A stretch of DNA of 64,000 bases from Marivita geojedonensis (GTDB lineage: Bacteria; Pseudomonadota; Alphaproteobacteria; Rhodobacterales; Rhodobacteraceae), in assembly GCF_002115805.1 (NCBI RefSeq), contig NZ_JFKC01000006.1, positions 62,001-126,000 on the forward strand. The letters run 5' to 3'. The notes under the pieces are model-generated. The model searched no databases. It was not told the DNA's origin and saw only the letters and a program-made list of their open reading frames with translations. A program made the position numbers and the translations under genes. This document shows, piece after piece, positions 37,216 through 46,795 of the stretch (the first letter of the stretch is position 1; each line of letters starts with the position of its first letter).

Positions 37216-38004
37216 ATGGCCGGTCGCGCCCTCCCGCTTTTTCTTGATTTTCTAGAATTTTTCGGAAATACACGCCCGGTGTCACGCTGGGGGATCATAG
37301 GCGTGGCGGTGTTTGTAATGGGTCTCGCAGGAGCCGTTTCCGCAACGCCTGCCACAATGGTTGACGGTCAATCAACCGCCGCGCTGTCGGAGTCGCTGAG
37401 ACCCGTGGCGCGCACCTACACACCTCTTCCCGAGATGCGCTGGAGCCACCGGAGCGAGGCGGACCGCTGGTCGCGCGCGGCGTTGACCGCATTGCGCAGC
37501 CACGCAAGCGTGCTGCCCCGCATGGTGCCAAAGGACATCACCGACTGGTGTCCGGCCTATGTCACCAATGACACGTCCGGTCGCGAGGCGTTCTGGATCG
37601 GTCTTCTCTCGACACTGGCGAAACACGAAAGCACCTATCGCCCAACGGCGGTGGGTGGCGGAGGCAAATGGTACAGTCTGCTTCAGATCCTGCCTGCGAC
37701 GGCCCGCGGTTACCGGTGCAACGCGCAGTCGCGCGATGCGCTCAAGAACGGCGCGGCCAACCTGCAATGCGCGCTGCGGATCATGGCCGTGACGGTGCCG
37801 CGTGATGGTGTCGTGTCTGCCGGAATGCGCGGCGTCGCTGCGGATTGGGGCCCGTTCCACAGCCGGACCAAGCGGACGGACATGATGAAGTGGACACGCG
37901 CGCAGCCCTATTGCGCGGGGCTGGCTCGATCCCTGCGTCCGGTGGCGCGCCCCGAGCCTGAACGCAGCCCGTGGGAAGGTGTGGTCTCCACCCGGGGCGA
38001 GTGA
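37216..38004 (+). CDS. Lytic transglycosylase-like (SLT) protein, exported
   Basis: A 262-residue protein with a hydrophobic export signal (GVAVFVMGLAGAVSA). The SLT-like core is LLSTLAKHESTYRPTAVGGG, with the likely catalytic glutamate in KHES, followed by KWYSLLQILPATARGYRC and a run of short helices. Three cysteines (WCPAY, YRCNA, LQCAL) may form disulfides. Such enzymes cleave peptidoglycan to 1,6-anhydromuropeptides. The start is unclear: ATG 37216 has no ribosome site, and a GTG at 37279 would leave a more typical signal peptide. It converges with the acyltransferase gene. Confidence 0.8.
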   Translation: MAGRALPLFLDFLEFFGNTRPVSRWGIIGVAVFVMGLAGAVSATPATMVDGQSTAALSESLRPVARTYTPLPEMRWSHRSEADRWSRAALTALRSHASVLPRMVPKDITDWCPAYVTNDTSGREAFWIGLLSTLAKHESTYRPTAVGGGGKWYSLLQILPATARGYRCNAQSRDALKNGAANLQCALRIMAVTVPRDGVVSAGMRGVAADWGPFHSRTKRTDMMKWTRAQPYCAGLARSLRPVARPEPERSPWEGVVSTRGE

Positions 38005-38048
38005 CAGCAAGCAGTCTTGGATTTCAGCCGGACGATTGCGCGTCGCCG

Positions 38049-38909
38049 TCAGGCGCCACGCGGGCGGCGCCGCGATGCATCCCAAAGAGACACGCCTTCT
38101 GTCCGCGCCTCACCCAGAGCCAGCGTGGCTCTGCGCAGCAGCGCGATCCCGTCCTCCGAGTTTTCCGGCAGGGCCTTCGGAGAAATCGGTTCACCGACGC
38201 GGATCTCGTAGGGTTGGCGGTGTTTGTTCAGGGTTTCGTGGAACAGGGTGATGTCCCGCAGCGTCGGATGGACCGCATCGAACAGGTAGAACAGCGCGGA
38301 GTTGCGGGCCTGCAGATGAATCGGAATCACCGGCAGATCGAACTTGCGCGCCAGCATCGCCGCCGAGGCCATCCAGGGCCGTTCATGCAACCGCGTCCCA
38401 CGCCGTTTGGCCAGACGTCCCGAGGGAAAGATCACGCCAATCCGCCCCGCCTTCACGGCCTGCCGCGCAAACACCATGGTCTCGCGGGTCTTGGCATGGC
38501 TGCGTCGGTCCTTGCGCCACTCGACCGGAGCGATGATGTCAGACAACTGTGGGATCACCTTCAGGATGTCGTGGTTCGCAAAGTAATAGGCGTCCCGCCG
38601 CACCCGCCGCAGCACTTCGTGCAGGATGATCCCGTCCGCGATTCCTGTGGGATGGTTCGCGACGATCAGCGCCGCGCCATGGCCTGGAATATGTCCGGCG
38701 CCAGAAACCGACACCCGCCGGGCCAGCCGGTCGGCCATGACATCCATGATGTCGAGCGCGGGCAGGTTGCCGATATCTTCGGCCAGCGCAACGGTCCGGT
38801 CATATCCCAGCACCGCATTCAGCACCGGGCGCGCCATGCCTGCGGCCAGCGTCGGGCGAAACAGCCAGGGCGCGCGGTCCTCGATCAGCGGGTCTATCCG
38901 GTCTCTCAT
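38049..38909 (-). CDS. PlsC-like 1-acyl-glycerol-3-phosphate acyltransferase family protein
   Basis: A 286-residue acyltransferase. The NHPTGIADG segment is the NHx4D catalytic motif and GVIFPSGR is the second acceptor-binding block; IPIHLQARNS follows. Family members acylate lysophosphatidate or lyso-ornithine lipids; the true acceptor cannot be told. ATG 38909 is preceded by AGGAG. It stands alone between the transglycosylase (convergent) and a small membrane protein gene. Confidence 0.85.
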   Translation of the reverse strand: MRDRIDPLIEDRAPWLFRPTLAAGMARPVLNAVLGYDRTVALAEDIGNLPALDIMDVMADRLARRVSVSGAGHIPGHGAALIVANHPTGIADGIILHEVLRRVRRDAYYFANHDILKVIPQLSDIIAPVEWRKDRRSHAKTRETMVFARQAVKAGRIGVIFPSGRLAKRRGTRLHERPWMASAAMLARKFDLPVIPIHLQARNSALFYLFDAVHPTLRDITLFHETLNKHRQPYEIRVGEPISPKALPENSEDGIALLRRATLALGEARTEGVSLWDASRRRPRGA

Positions 38910-39071
38910 GCGGCTTCTCCTGACAGAGCAGCGTGACAATGGCATGACAAGCGCAAAGCATCCCGCGCAGGGAGGCAAGTCGGATGTCCGGCGCGGGTTG
39001 TTTTGCGCAATGTCATGCCAGTTTCGGCATAACGCAGGCAAACACGCGCCGGTTCCCAGTCTACCGCAGGA

Positions 39072-39512
39072 TCAGAGAAATCCAAAATGGTGCCGCTCGT
39101 GGCGCAGTCCCGCGTCATCAAGCGCGGCGCAAAACACCTTGTAGGGTGGGACGACCTCGATCGGCAGACGCATCACAGAGCCATCCCGCAGATGCAGCCG
39201 CGCATTCACCGCCAGGTCCATACGCGTATCGAACCGCACATAATCGATATCCGACAGGGCAAGCTGCCCTGAGTGCCGCCTGCTGTGCCAGGTCAGATCG
39301 TCCGGCCCAAGCGTCAGGCGGGTGGTGTCGTTGCGCAGCGCTTCTAGGCAGGCGGGCAGAGACACGCCGATCAGGGCAACCGGAACCCACCACATCGCGT
39401 CCGCTGCCCGGAACAGCGCCGCGCCCAGCCAGAAAAGACCGATCGCGATCAGGGCCCGCGGTCGACGGGCGCTGATCCGGTGGTCGAGATAGGGCGCGCG
39501 GTCGCGGACCAC
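39072..39512 (-). CDS. Small membrane protein with PH-like tail, unknown function
   Basis: A 146-residue protein with two adjacent transmembrane helices (about 20-36 and 42-57) and a beta-rich cytoplasmic tail (LTLGPDDLTWHSRRHSGQLA, VRFDTRMDLAVNARLHLRDG) that looks like a bacterial PH domain. It starts at GTG 39512, only 3 nt after the pepN stop, which suggests translational coupling to PepN. No functional call. Confidence 0.7.
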   Translation of the reverse strand: MVRDRAPYLDHRISARRPRALIAIGLFWLGAALFRAADAMWWVPVALIGVSLPACLEALRNDTTRLTLGPDDLTWHSRRHSGQLALSDIDYVRFDTRMDLAVNARLHLRDGSVMRLPIEVVPPYKVFCAALDDAGLRHERHHFGFL

Positions 39513-39515
39513 GGC

Positions 39516-42065
39516 TCAGCCAAGGATGCGGCTGACCATCTCGTCGGTGTCGCGGCTCAGCTTCGGCTTGGCCTTGATCCGTTCCAACTGTGTGCGGATC
39601 AGCGCCTGACGATCTGCGTCGTAGCGTTTCCACGTCTGGAACACCGAACACATGCGGGCCGTGGTCTGCGGGTTCTTGTCGTCGAGCCGGATCAGCCAGT
39701 CGGCAAGGAACGCGTAGCCCGCGCCGTCCTTGCGGTGGAACCCGGCATGGTTCATCGCGAACCCGCCCATCACCGCGCGGAAGCGGTTGGGGTTGCCCAT
39801 GTCGAAGGCCGGATGCTCCACCAGACCTTCGGCCACATCGACCGCAACATCCGGTTTTGCCATCCCGACCTGAAGCCCGAACCATTTGTCCATGACCAGC
39901 CGATCATGGTGCCATTGGGTCTCGAACGCCTTGATCGCCGCGTCGCCCTTGCCCGCCGAAATGAGGTGCGACAACGCCGACAGCTGTAGCGTCATGTTGT
40001 CCGCCGCATCATACTGCGCCTGTGCCGCCGCGCCATCGTCCAGTCGCGTCTGCAGGGCCAGCAGGGCCGACCCCAGCGACCGCTTGCCCGACTGGTCGGC
40101 GTCGGGCAGATAGGGCGCATCCACCGCGACGGATGCCCGTAACTCGGGCAGGAAGCCGCGCCAGGCCTCGGCCATGTGCCCGCGCAGGTCTTCGGCGGCC
40201 TGCCAGATCGCATCGGGGTCGGGCGTCGAACCCATTTCGAACAGCACCTGCGCCATTTCCGATTGTGTCGGCAGAGACAGCATCAGCGCCCGGAAGGCCG
40301 GATCAAGTGTGTCGTCCCGCACCACCCGCTCCAGCCCGTCGAGCCACGCGGTGTCCGGACCCGCGCCATCGCGGATCATTGTCACGAGGCAGTCGCGCGC
40401 GAGATTTCGGCTCGCCTCCCAGCGGTTGAATTCATCCGTGTCATGCGCCAGCAGAAACGCGCGTTCCTCGCGGCTGACTTCCCGCTCGAGCACGACAGGT
40501 GCAGAGAAACCGCGCAGGATCGACGGCACCGGTCTGCTGGCAAGCCCGTCAAAGCGGAAGCTCTGTTCGGCCTGCGTCATCTCCAGAACCTGCGTCGGCA
40601 CCACCTCGTCGCCATTCGGGTTGAGAAGGCCCACGGCAATCGGAATGACTTTGGGGCCTTTCACATCCTGACCGGGGGTCGGTGGTGTGTGCTGTTTGAA
40701 TGTCAGGGTATAGACCCCGTCCGCCCAATCCTCCGACACGGCCACACGCGGGGTGCCGGATTGCGAATACCACAGCTTGAACTGGGCAAGGTCGCGGCCC
40801 GTAGCATCCTCGAAAACGCGCAGCCAGTCCTCGATGGTGCAGGCCTGACCATCATGGCGGTCGAAATAGAGATCAAGAGCACGTATATAAGCATCGTCAC
40901 CGACCAGCGTTTTGAGCATGCCGATCACCTCGGCACCCTTTTCGTAGACCGTGGCGGTGTAGAAATTGTTAATTTCCTGAAAACTCTCCGGCCGCACCGG
41001 ATGGCTCAGCGGGCCCTGATCCTCAGGGAACTGCCGCGCGCGCAGATCGATCACGTCGCTGATCCGTTTCACCGGTTCCGATCGCATATCGGCGGTGAAC
41101 TGCGCATCGCGGAACACCGTCAGGCCTTCCTTCAGGCAAAGCTGGAACCAGTCGCGGCACGTGATCCGGTTGCCCGTCCAGTTGTGGAAATACTCATGCG
41201 CAATAATCGCTTCAATTCTTTCGAAATTCATATCGGTCGAGGTTTCGGGCGAGGCCAGAACGCAGGAGGAGTTGAAGACGTTGAGCCCCTTGTTCTCCAT
41301 CGCGCCCATGTTGAAATCGTCGACAGCCACGATGTTGAAGATGTCGAGATCGTATTCGCGCCCGTAAACCTCTTCATCCCAAGTCATTGATTTCTTGAGA
41401 GCTTCCATCCCGAAGGCGCACTTGTCCACATCCCCCGGGCGGACCCAGATGTTCAGTTCGACCTGCTTGCCGGACATGGTGGTGAAGCTGTCGGGATGGT
41501 TCACCAGATCGCCGGCCACCAGCGCAAAGAGATAGGCCGGTTTCGGCCACGGGTCGTGCCATTCGGCCCAGCCCTCGCCGCTGCCCGCCGGATTGCCATT
41601 GGACAGCTTCACCTTTTCTTCACCCTCGATCCGTACGATGAAGGTGCTCATCACGTCTGGGCGGTCGGGATAGTAGGTGATTTTGCGGAACCCTTCCGCC
41701 TCGCACTGGGTGCAATACATGCCGTTCGAAATGTAAAGCCCCTCCAGCGCGGTGTTGGTCTGCGGGCTGATCTCGACCTCGGCCTCCCACACGAAAGGCG
41801 TGTCCGGCACGGTGCAGCGCAGCCCCTCGTCGGTCAGGTCAGGCGTCACGTCTTGCCCATCGATCTTCGCCCAGATCAGGGAAAGCTCTTCGCCATGCAG
41901 GAAAAACGTCCTATCCGATGCATCCGGGTTCGGCGCAAACGCAATTCGGCTGATCACCCTCGTGGCGGTCGGCGCCAGACGAAAGGTCAGGTGAACACTC
42001 TCCACCACATAGCCGAACGGCGTGTAGTCCTTGAGGTAGATCGTCTTGGGCGCTGCATCTTTCAT
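39516..42065 (-). CDS. pepN: Aminopeptidase N (M1 metallopeptidase)
   Basis: An 849-residue cytoplasmic zinc aminopeptidase. The exopeptidase motif GAMENKGLN precedes the zinc site HEYFH with His290, Glu291 and His294, and Glu313 in LKEGL as the third ligand. The C-terminal helical half follows the E. coli PepN pattern. ATG 42065 has CGGAG upstream; the open frame extends further to 42362 but without a start site and across the phrB promoter. It is divergent from the photolyase gene. Confidence 0.96.
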   Translation of the reverse strand: MKDAAPKTIYLKDYTPFGYVVESVHLTFRLAPTATRVISRIAFAPNPDASDRTFFLHGEELSLIWAKIDGQDVTPDLTDEGLRCTVPDTPFVWEAEVEISPQTNTALEGLYISNGMYCTQCEAEGFRKITYYPDRPDVMSTFIVRIEGEEKVKLSNGNPAGSGEGWAEWHDPWPKPAYLFALVAGDLVNHPDSFTTMSGKQVELNIWVRPGDVDKCAFGMEALKKSMTWDEEVYGREYDLDIFNIVAVDDFNMGAMENKGLNVFNSSCVLASPETSTDMNFERIEAIIAHEYFHNWTGNRITCRDWFQLCLKEGLTVFRDAQFTADMRSEPVKRISDVIDLRARQFPEDQGPLSHPVRPESFQEINNFYTATVYEKGAEVIGMLKTLVGDDAYIRALDLYFDRHDGQACTIEDWLRVFEDATGRDLAQFKLWYSQSGTPRVAVSEDWADGVYTLTFKQHTPPTPGQDVKGPKVIPIAVGLLNPNGDEVVPTQVLEMTQAEQSFRFDGLASRPVPSILRGFSAPVVLEREVSREERAFLLAHDTDEFNRWEASRNLARDCLVTMIRDGAGPDTAWLDGLERVVRDDTLDPAFRALMLSLPTQSEMAQVLFEMGSTPDPDAIWQAAEDLRGHMAEAWRGFLPELRASVAVDAPYLPDADQSGKRSLGSALLALQTRLDDGAAAQAQYDAADNMTLQLSALSHLISAGKGDAAIKAFETQWHHDRLVMDKWFGLQVGMAKPDVAVDVAEGLVEHPAFDMGNPNRFRAVMGGFAMNHAGFHRKDGAGYAFLADWLIRLDDKNPQTTARMCSVFQTWKRYDADRQALIRTQLERIKAKPKLSRDTDEMVSRILG

Positions 42066-42182
42066 CGGGTGCTCCGGAACTGTGTCATTGCGGGTTGAGG
42101 TAATACCTACGCCGCGTTTTGGAAGAAGGGAAACGGGTTCGCGCCACTGGTCGCGCTCGGTGCGCTGCCTAGATGTGCAGGC

Positions 42183-43700
42183 ATGACGACAATCCTCTGG
42201 TTCAAACGCGACCTGCGCATCCACGACCACCCGGCGCTGGCCCTTGCCGCGAGGGATGACCATGTTGTGCCGCTCTACATCGTGGAGCCGGACTATTGGA
42301 CGCTGCAGGACACCTCTGGTCGGCAGTTTGCTTTTTTGCAGGAAAGTCTGGCCGATCTGCAAACCGCGTTGCGGGGTTTGGGCAGCGATCTGGTGATCCG
42401 CGTGGGGGACGCGGTGCAGGTGTTTCAGGACTTATACCAAACGGTAAAATTCGACCATCTGGTCAGTCACGAGGAAACCGGCAACGCCTGGACCTTTACC
42501 CGCGACAAGCGGGTTGCCGCCTGGGCGCGTGGGCAGGGCGTTCGATGGACGGAACTGCCGCAATCGGGTGTCGTGCGCCGCCTGCGCGGGCGTGACGGTT
42601 GGGCCGGACAGCGCAACGCCTTTATGGCGCAGGCTCAGACCCAGGCTCCAAAGGCGTTGCCGCCCTGCGACCTGCCGTCAGACCCGATCCCGACGCTTTG
42701 CGCACCTGACCGCTGTCCGGACAGGCAACCGGGTGGCCGGGACCAGGCTCTGTCGCTGCTGGGCGGGTTCCTGACCGAGCGCGGCCGGACCTATCGCAAA
42801 GACATGTCCTCACCGCTGGAAGGTGCTGCCGCCTGTTCCCGCCTCAGCCCGCATCTGGCGCTGGGCACTCTCACGATCCGCGAGGTGGTGCAGGCCACCG
42901 CTGCCCGACAGCGCGAGGTCAAAGGCGGGCCGCGGAATGGTTGGGCCGGGAGCCTCAAGTCGTTCCAGTCCCGCCTCGCATGGCGCGATCACTTCATGCA
43001 GAAGCTGGAGGATGAACCCGCTTTGGAACACCGCTGCCTGCACCGCGCCTATGAAGGGATGCGCCCACTGGAGCCGGACCACAGCCGTCTGACGGCATGG
43101 CAAAACGGCGAAACCGGGCTGCCCTTCCTTGACGCCTGCATGCGGTCGCTGCGTGCCACCGGGTGGCTCAATTTCCGGATGCGGGCGATGGTGGCGAGCG
43201 TGGCGAGCTATCACCTCTGGCTCGACTGGCGCAGTACCGGGCCGTACCTGGCGCGGATGTTCACCGATTACGAACCGGGCATCCATTGGTCCCAGATGCA
43301 GATGCAATCGGGCACCACGGGCATCAACACACCGCGCATCTACAACCCGATCAAGCAGGGCGCCGATCAGGATCCGACGGGCGTGTTTACCCGCCGCTGG
43401 CTGCCGGAACTGGCAGATGTGCCGGACAGGCATCTGCAAACGCCCTGGACATGGGACGGGGCAGGGCAGGTGCTGGGCAAGACCTACCCGATGCCGATCA
43501 TCGACGTCGCCGAAGCCGCCCGCGCCGCGCGTGACCGCATCTTCTCCATGCGCCGCAGTGTCGACCGGTCTGAAACGCAGCGCGTGATCCACAAACATGC
43601 CAGCCGCAAAGACGGTGCCGGGCATTTCGTCAATGACCGTACCCCGCGCAAACCGCGCCGCAAGACACCCGATCATGCACAACTGAAACTGGACCTGTAG
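42183..43700 (+). CDS. phrB: Cryptochrome/photolyase family protein
   Basis: A 505-residue flavoprotein. The N-terminal antenna domain starts [16 protein letters not shown]; the FAD domain has [39 protein letters not shown] and [17 protein letters not shown]. Photolyases use blue light to repair UV-induced pyrimidine dimers. The mid-region has no obvious iron-sulfur cysteine set, and the C-terminal 60 residues form a basic tail ([13 protein letters not shown]). Dimer type (CPD or 6-4) or a photoreceptor role cannot be decided here. Its TAG overlaps the GTG start of a DUF2256 gene. Confidence 0.9.
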   Translation: MTTILWFKRDLRIHDHPALALAARDDHVVPLYIVEPDYWTLQDTSGRQFAFLQESLADLQTALRGLGSDLVIRVGDAVQVFQDLYQTVKFDHLVSHEETGNAWTFTRDKRVAAWARGQGVRWTELPQSGVVRRLRGRDGWAGQRNAFMAQAQTQAPKALPPCDLPSDPIPTLCAPDRCPDRQPGGRDQALSLLGGFLTERGRTYRKDMSSPLEGAAACSRLSPHLALGTLTIREVVQATAARQREVKGGPRNGWAGSLKSFQSRLAWRDHFMQKLEDEPALEHRCLHRAYEGMRPLEPDHSRLTAWQNGETGLPFLDACMRSLRATGWLNFRMRAMVASVASYHLWLDWRSTGPYLARMFTDYEPGIHWSQMQMQSGTTGINTPRIYNPIKQGADQDPTGVFTRRWLPELADVPDRHLQTPWTWDGAGQVLGKTYPMPIIDVAEAARAARDRIFSMRRSVDRSETQRVIHKHASRKDGAGHFVNDRTPRKPRRKTPDHAQLKLDL

Positions 43701-43849
43701 TGCCCAAACAGCGCAAGAAATCCGATCTGCCGACCAAGACCTGCGCCACCTGTGGCCTGCCGTTCACATGGCGCAAGAAGTGGGAAAAAGTCTGGGACGA
43801 GGTGAAATACTGCTCGGACCGATGCCGCAGGTCCAAAAGCAAAGCATGA
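43700..43849 (+). CDS. DUF2256 zinc-ribbon-like small protein
   Basis: A 49-residue basic protein starting at GTG 43700, whose G is the last base of the photolyase stop (TAGTG). The pattern [20 protein letters not shown] then VKYCSDRCR gives four cysteines in two pairs, matching DUF2256, a family that is frequently encoded beside photolyases. It probably binds zinc. Function is unknown; the coupling suggests a role with the photolyase. Confidence 0.88.
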   Translation: MPKQRKKSDLPTKTCATCGLPFTWRKKWEKVWDEVKYCSDRCRRSKSKA

Positions 43850-43909
43850 GTTTCAAGAGGTGCCGAACGGTGCGCGCCGATTATCAAAATTTCCCAAACG
43901 CACCCTTTT

Positions 43910-43928
43910 TGGTCAGATAATCTGACCA
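43910..43928. promoter_or_regulatory. Palindromic operator upstream of glcB
   Basis: TGGTCAGAT-A-ATCTGACCA is a perfect 9-bp inverted repeat with a 1-nt centre, 67 nt before the glcB ATG. A plausible promoter follows: TTGCGG at about 43935, 17 nt, then a TA-rich hexamer. TGGT...ACCA ends are typical of GntR (FadR/GlcC/PdhR) sites, though spacing here is longer than the 11-nt FadR-type core. It likely binds the regulator of glyoxylate use. Confidence 0.6.
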
Positions 43929-43995
43929 GCCCTGTTGCGGATCGGAAACTTTCTTTCTAATTGAGTACCACCGTATACAGTGAGGGAAGACGGAC

Positions 43996-46146
43996 ATGGG
44001 CACGCGCATCGACCGCCACGGATTGCAGATCGATCAAACGCTTTTTGACTTCATCGAAGGGCAGGCGCTGCCCGGCACCGGTGTTGAGGCCGATGCCTTC
44101 TGGGAGGCGCTCTCGACGCTCGCGCATGAGTTCGGCCCCAGAAACACAGACCTGCTCAAGATCCGCGACGACCTTCAGACCAAGATCGACGAATGGCACA
44201 TCCGCCACCGCAACCATCCGCACGACCACGAAGCCTACAAGGCATTCCTGTCGGAAATCGGCTACCTGTTGGATGAAGGCGATGATTTCGAGATCGAAAC
44301 CGCCAACACCGACCCCGAGATCGCATCCGTGCCCGGCCCGCAGCTTGTGGTGCCGATCACCAATGCCCGGTATGCCCTGAACGCCGCAAATGCCCGCTGG
44401 GGCAGCCTGTATGACGGGTTCTACGGCACCGACGCGATGGGCACACCCGCACCCAAGGGCGGATACGACAAGGGCCGAGGCGCCCGCGTTGTTGCGCGTG
44501 CCCGCGTGTTCCTGGACGAGGCATTCCCGATCGACGGGGGCAGCCATGCCGACGTGCGGCGGTATTACGTCCATAACGGCGCGCTGCTGATCGATGACAT
44601 GCCGCTCGCGCAGCCCGAAAAGTTCATCGGCTACAAAGGCCACCCGAAAGCGCCCGACGCGGTGCTGCTGCGCAACAACGGGCTGCATGTCGAACTGGTG
44701 TTTGATCGCACCCATTTCATCGGCAGCCGAGATCAGGCGGGTCTGGCCGATGTGCGCCTCGAAAGCGCCGTGTCCGCGATCATGGATTGCGAAGATTCGG
44801 TCGCCTGCGTCGATGCCGAGGACAAGGCGCTGGCTTATGCCAACTGGCTTGGCCTGATGAAGGGCGATCTGGCCGACACGTTTGAAAAGGGCGGCAAGAC
44901 CGTCACCCGCGCGCTCAACCCCGATCTGAGCTACACATCGCCGGACGGAAAGGGCGAGGTGACGATCAAGGGCCGCGCGCTGATGCTGGTGCGCAATGTG
45001 GGCCACCTGATGACGAACCCGGCGATCCTGCTCAAGGACGGGTCCGAAATTTACGAAGGCCTGATGGACGCGATGATCACCACGCTCATCGCGAAACATG
45101 ACCTGTCCAAGACGAGCGGCGCGCGCAACTCGGTCAATGGGTCGGTCTACGTGGTGAAACCCAAGATGCACGGGCCGGACGAAGTGGCGTTTGCCGACGA
45201 GGTCTTCACCTTTGTCGAAAAGGCGCTGGGCCTGCCGCAATACACCGTCAAACTGGGCATCATGGACGAGGAGCGCCGCACGTCGGTGAACCTCAAGCAG
45301 TGCATCCGCGCCGCCAAGCACCGGGTTGCCTTCATCAACACCGGCTTCCTCGACCGCACCGGCGATGAGATCCACACTTCGATGGAAGCGGGTCCGTTCA
45401 GCCGCAAGGACTTCATCAAGCGCAAGGCCTGGATCGGCGGCTACGAAAACCGCAACGTGGATATCGGCCTTGAATGTGGTCTCAGTGGCAAGGCGCAGAT
45501 CGGCAAAGGCATGTGGGCCATGCCCGACATGATGGCGGCGATGCTCGAGCAGAAGATCGAGCACCCGAAATCCGGCGCCAACTGCGCCTGGGTGCCGTCG
45601 CCGACCGCTGCCACGCTGCACGCGCTGCACTATCACAAGGTCGATGTGTTTGCGGTGCAGGACAAACTGCGCAAGGGCGGCCGCCGCGCGCATGTGGACA
45701 CGATCCTCGATATTCCGCTGGCGGCATTCCAGAAATGGTCGAAAGACCAGATCACACGCGAGGTCGAGAACAACGCACAGGGCATCCTTGGCTACGTGGT
45801 GCGCTGGGTCGATCAGGGTGTCGGCTGCTCCAAGGTGCCGGACATCAACAACGTGGGCCTCATGGAAGACCGCGCCACCTGCCGCATCAGCGCCCAGCAC
45901 ATCGCCAACTGGCTGCACCATGACGTGGTGTCGAAGGACGAGGTAATGGAGATTCTGCAGCGCATGGCGGTAGTTGTGGACGAACAGAACGCAGGCGATC
46001 CGGCCTATACGCCGATGGCGCCGGGCTTCAGTACAATCGCGTTCAAGGCCGCCTGCGATCTGGTCTTTGACGGCCGTGTGCAACCCTCGGGCTATACCGA
46101 GCCGGTCCTGCACCAACGCCGTCTGGAACTGAAAGCCGCCAGCTGA
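43996..46146 (+). CDS. glcB: Malate synthase G
   Basis: Condenses glyoxylate and acetyl-CoA to malate. At 716 residues this is the large single-chain G isoform. Diagnostic segments are [57 protein letters not shown] and [18 protein letters not shown] 43996 follows GTGAGGGAAGACGG. A strong palindrome lies upstream as a likely operator, and a tandem-palindrome element and a hairpin terminator lie downstream. No isocitrate lyase gene is in the window. In this group glyoxylate also arises from the ethylmalonyl-CoA pathway or glycolate. Confidence 0.97.
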   Translation: MGTRIDRHGLQIDQTLFDFIEGQALPGTGVEADAFWEALSTLAHEFGPRNTDLLKIRDDLQTKIDEWHIRHRNHPHDHEAYKAFLSEIGYLLDEGDDFEIETANTDPEIASVPGPQLVVPITNARYALNAANARWGSLYDGFYGTDAMGTPAPKGGYDKGRGARVVARARVFLDEAFPIDGGSHADVRRYYVHNGALLIDDMPLAQPEKFIGYKGHPKAPDAVLLRNNGLHVELVFDRTHFIGSRDQAGLADVRLESAVSAIMDCEDSVACVDAEDKALAYANWLGLMKGDLADTFEKGGKTVTRALNPDLSYTSPDGKGEVTIKGRALMLVRNVGHLMTNPAILLKDGSEIYEGLMDAMITTLIAKHDLSKTSGARNSVNGSVYVVKPKMHGPDEVAFADEVFTFVEKALGLPQYTVKLGIMDEERRTSVNLKQCIRAAKHRVAFINTGFLDRTGDEIHTSMEAGPFSRKDFIKRKAWIGGYENRNVDIGLECGLSGKAQIGKGMWAMPDMMAAMLEQKIEHPKSGANCAWVPSPTAATLHALHYHKVDVFAVQDKLRKGGRRAHVDTILDIPLAAFQKWSKDQITREVENNAQGILGYVVRWVDQGVGCSKVPDINNVGLMEDRATCRISAQHIANWLHHDVVSKDEVMEILQRMAVVVDEQNAGDPAYTPMAPGFSTIAFKAACDLVFDGRVQPSGYTEPVLHQRRLELKAAS

Positions 46147-46152
46147 GACGGC

Positions 46153-46194
46153 GCGTTTCGGTCAACCGAAACGCACGATGCGTCAACGCATCGT
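46153..46194 (+). repeat. Tandem-palindrome element, copy D
   Basis: Palindromes 46153-46174 (arms GCGTTTCGGT / ACCGAAACGC around CA) and 46175-46194 (arms ACGATGCGT / ACGCATCGT around CA) directly abut. It starts 6 nt after the glcB stop and runs into the terminator stem. Same layout and orientation as copies A and B. Confidence 0.88.
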
Positions 46195-46224
46195 GGCCCG
46201 GCGAAAACCGCTTTCCCGGGCCAC
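46193..46224 (+). terminator. Hairpin terminator after glcB
   Basis: A 9-bp stem GTGGCCCGG / CCGGGCCAC with a 14-nt loop, followed by a modest ATTTGCATTT tract. It begins inside the last two bases of the tandem-palindrome element. Confidence 0.65.
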
Positions 46225-46269
46225 ATTTGCATTTGCGCCCCCAAACCCTTCTGCGTATAGAGGCGTCAG

Positions 46270-46346
<77 letters not shown>

Positions 46347-46795
46347 TGTCTCAACAGGTTAGATCCAACACAAACCGGCGATCCAACCCGCGCCGAGCGG
46401 GAATGATCGGGGTTGAGGGCAACGCACGGTGGCCAGCGGCACTCAAATTCGCGCATCGCGTACCGGCCGGGGCCGCGTGATCATGGCATTGCGACGGGGA
46501 TGTTTGCGCCAGCCTGGTCATCTTTCCGCAAGTATCCGAGACGCTGGCGGACACGGCACGCCGGGAGTCGGGAAACCGCTGGTTTCATGCGCACATGGTT
46601 TGGGAAAGGTTCGAACCGATGTCCCGCAAGCACACGAAACAGCCACATCAGATCAAACGACGTTGCGGCAGAATGGGCTCTAACGGCGCAAAACCCGCAG
46701 AACGGGCGCAATTTGACATTGACTGACCTTGGGTCAATTCCATTCCATGCCCGCAATCAGTTCGGGCCGCCAACGGCCATTTGGGAGGTTTGTAC
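46347..46795. other. Non-coding stretch between tRNA-Arg and the autotransporter gene
   Basis: 449 nt without a convincing gene; short open frames here lack ribosome sites and have atypical composition. Near the right end a TTGACA-like hexamer is followed by TGACCTTGGGTCA, a 5-bp inverted repeat, which together may form a promoter/operator for the autotransporter gene. The rest shows no structure I can name. Confidence 0.5.

Noticed and set aside
43957-46116. 719-residue open frame opposite malate synthase
   Set aside because: Antisense shadow of a high-GC gene; its translation is His/Arg-rich and matches no protein family.
46429-46683. 84-residue open frame between tRNA-Arg and the autotransporter
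   Set aside because: No ribosome site, basic low-complexity translation and no family resemblance.
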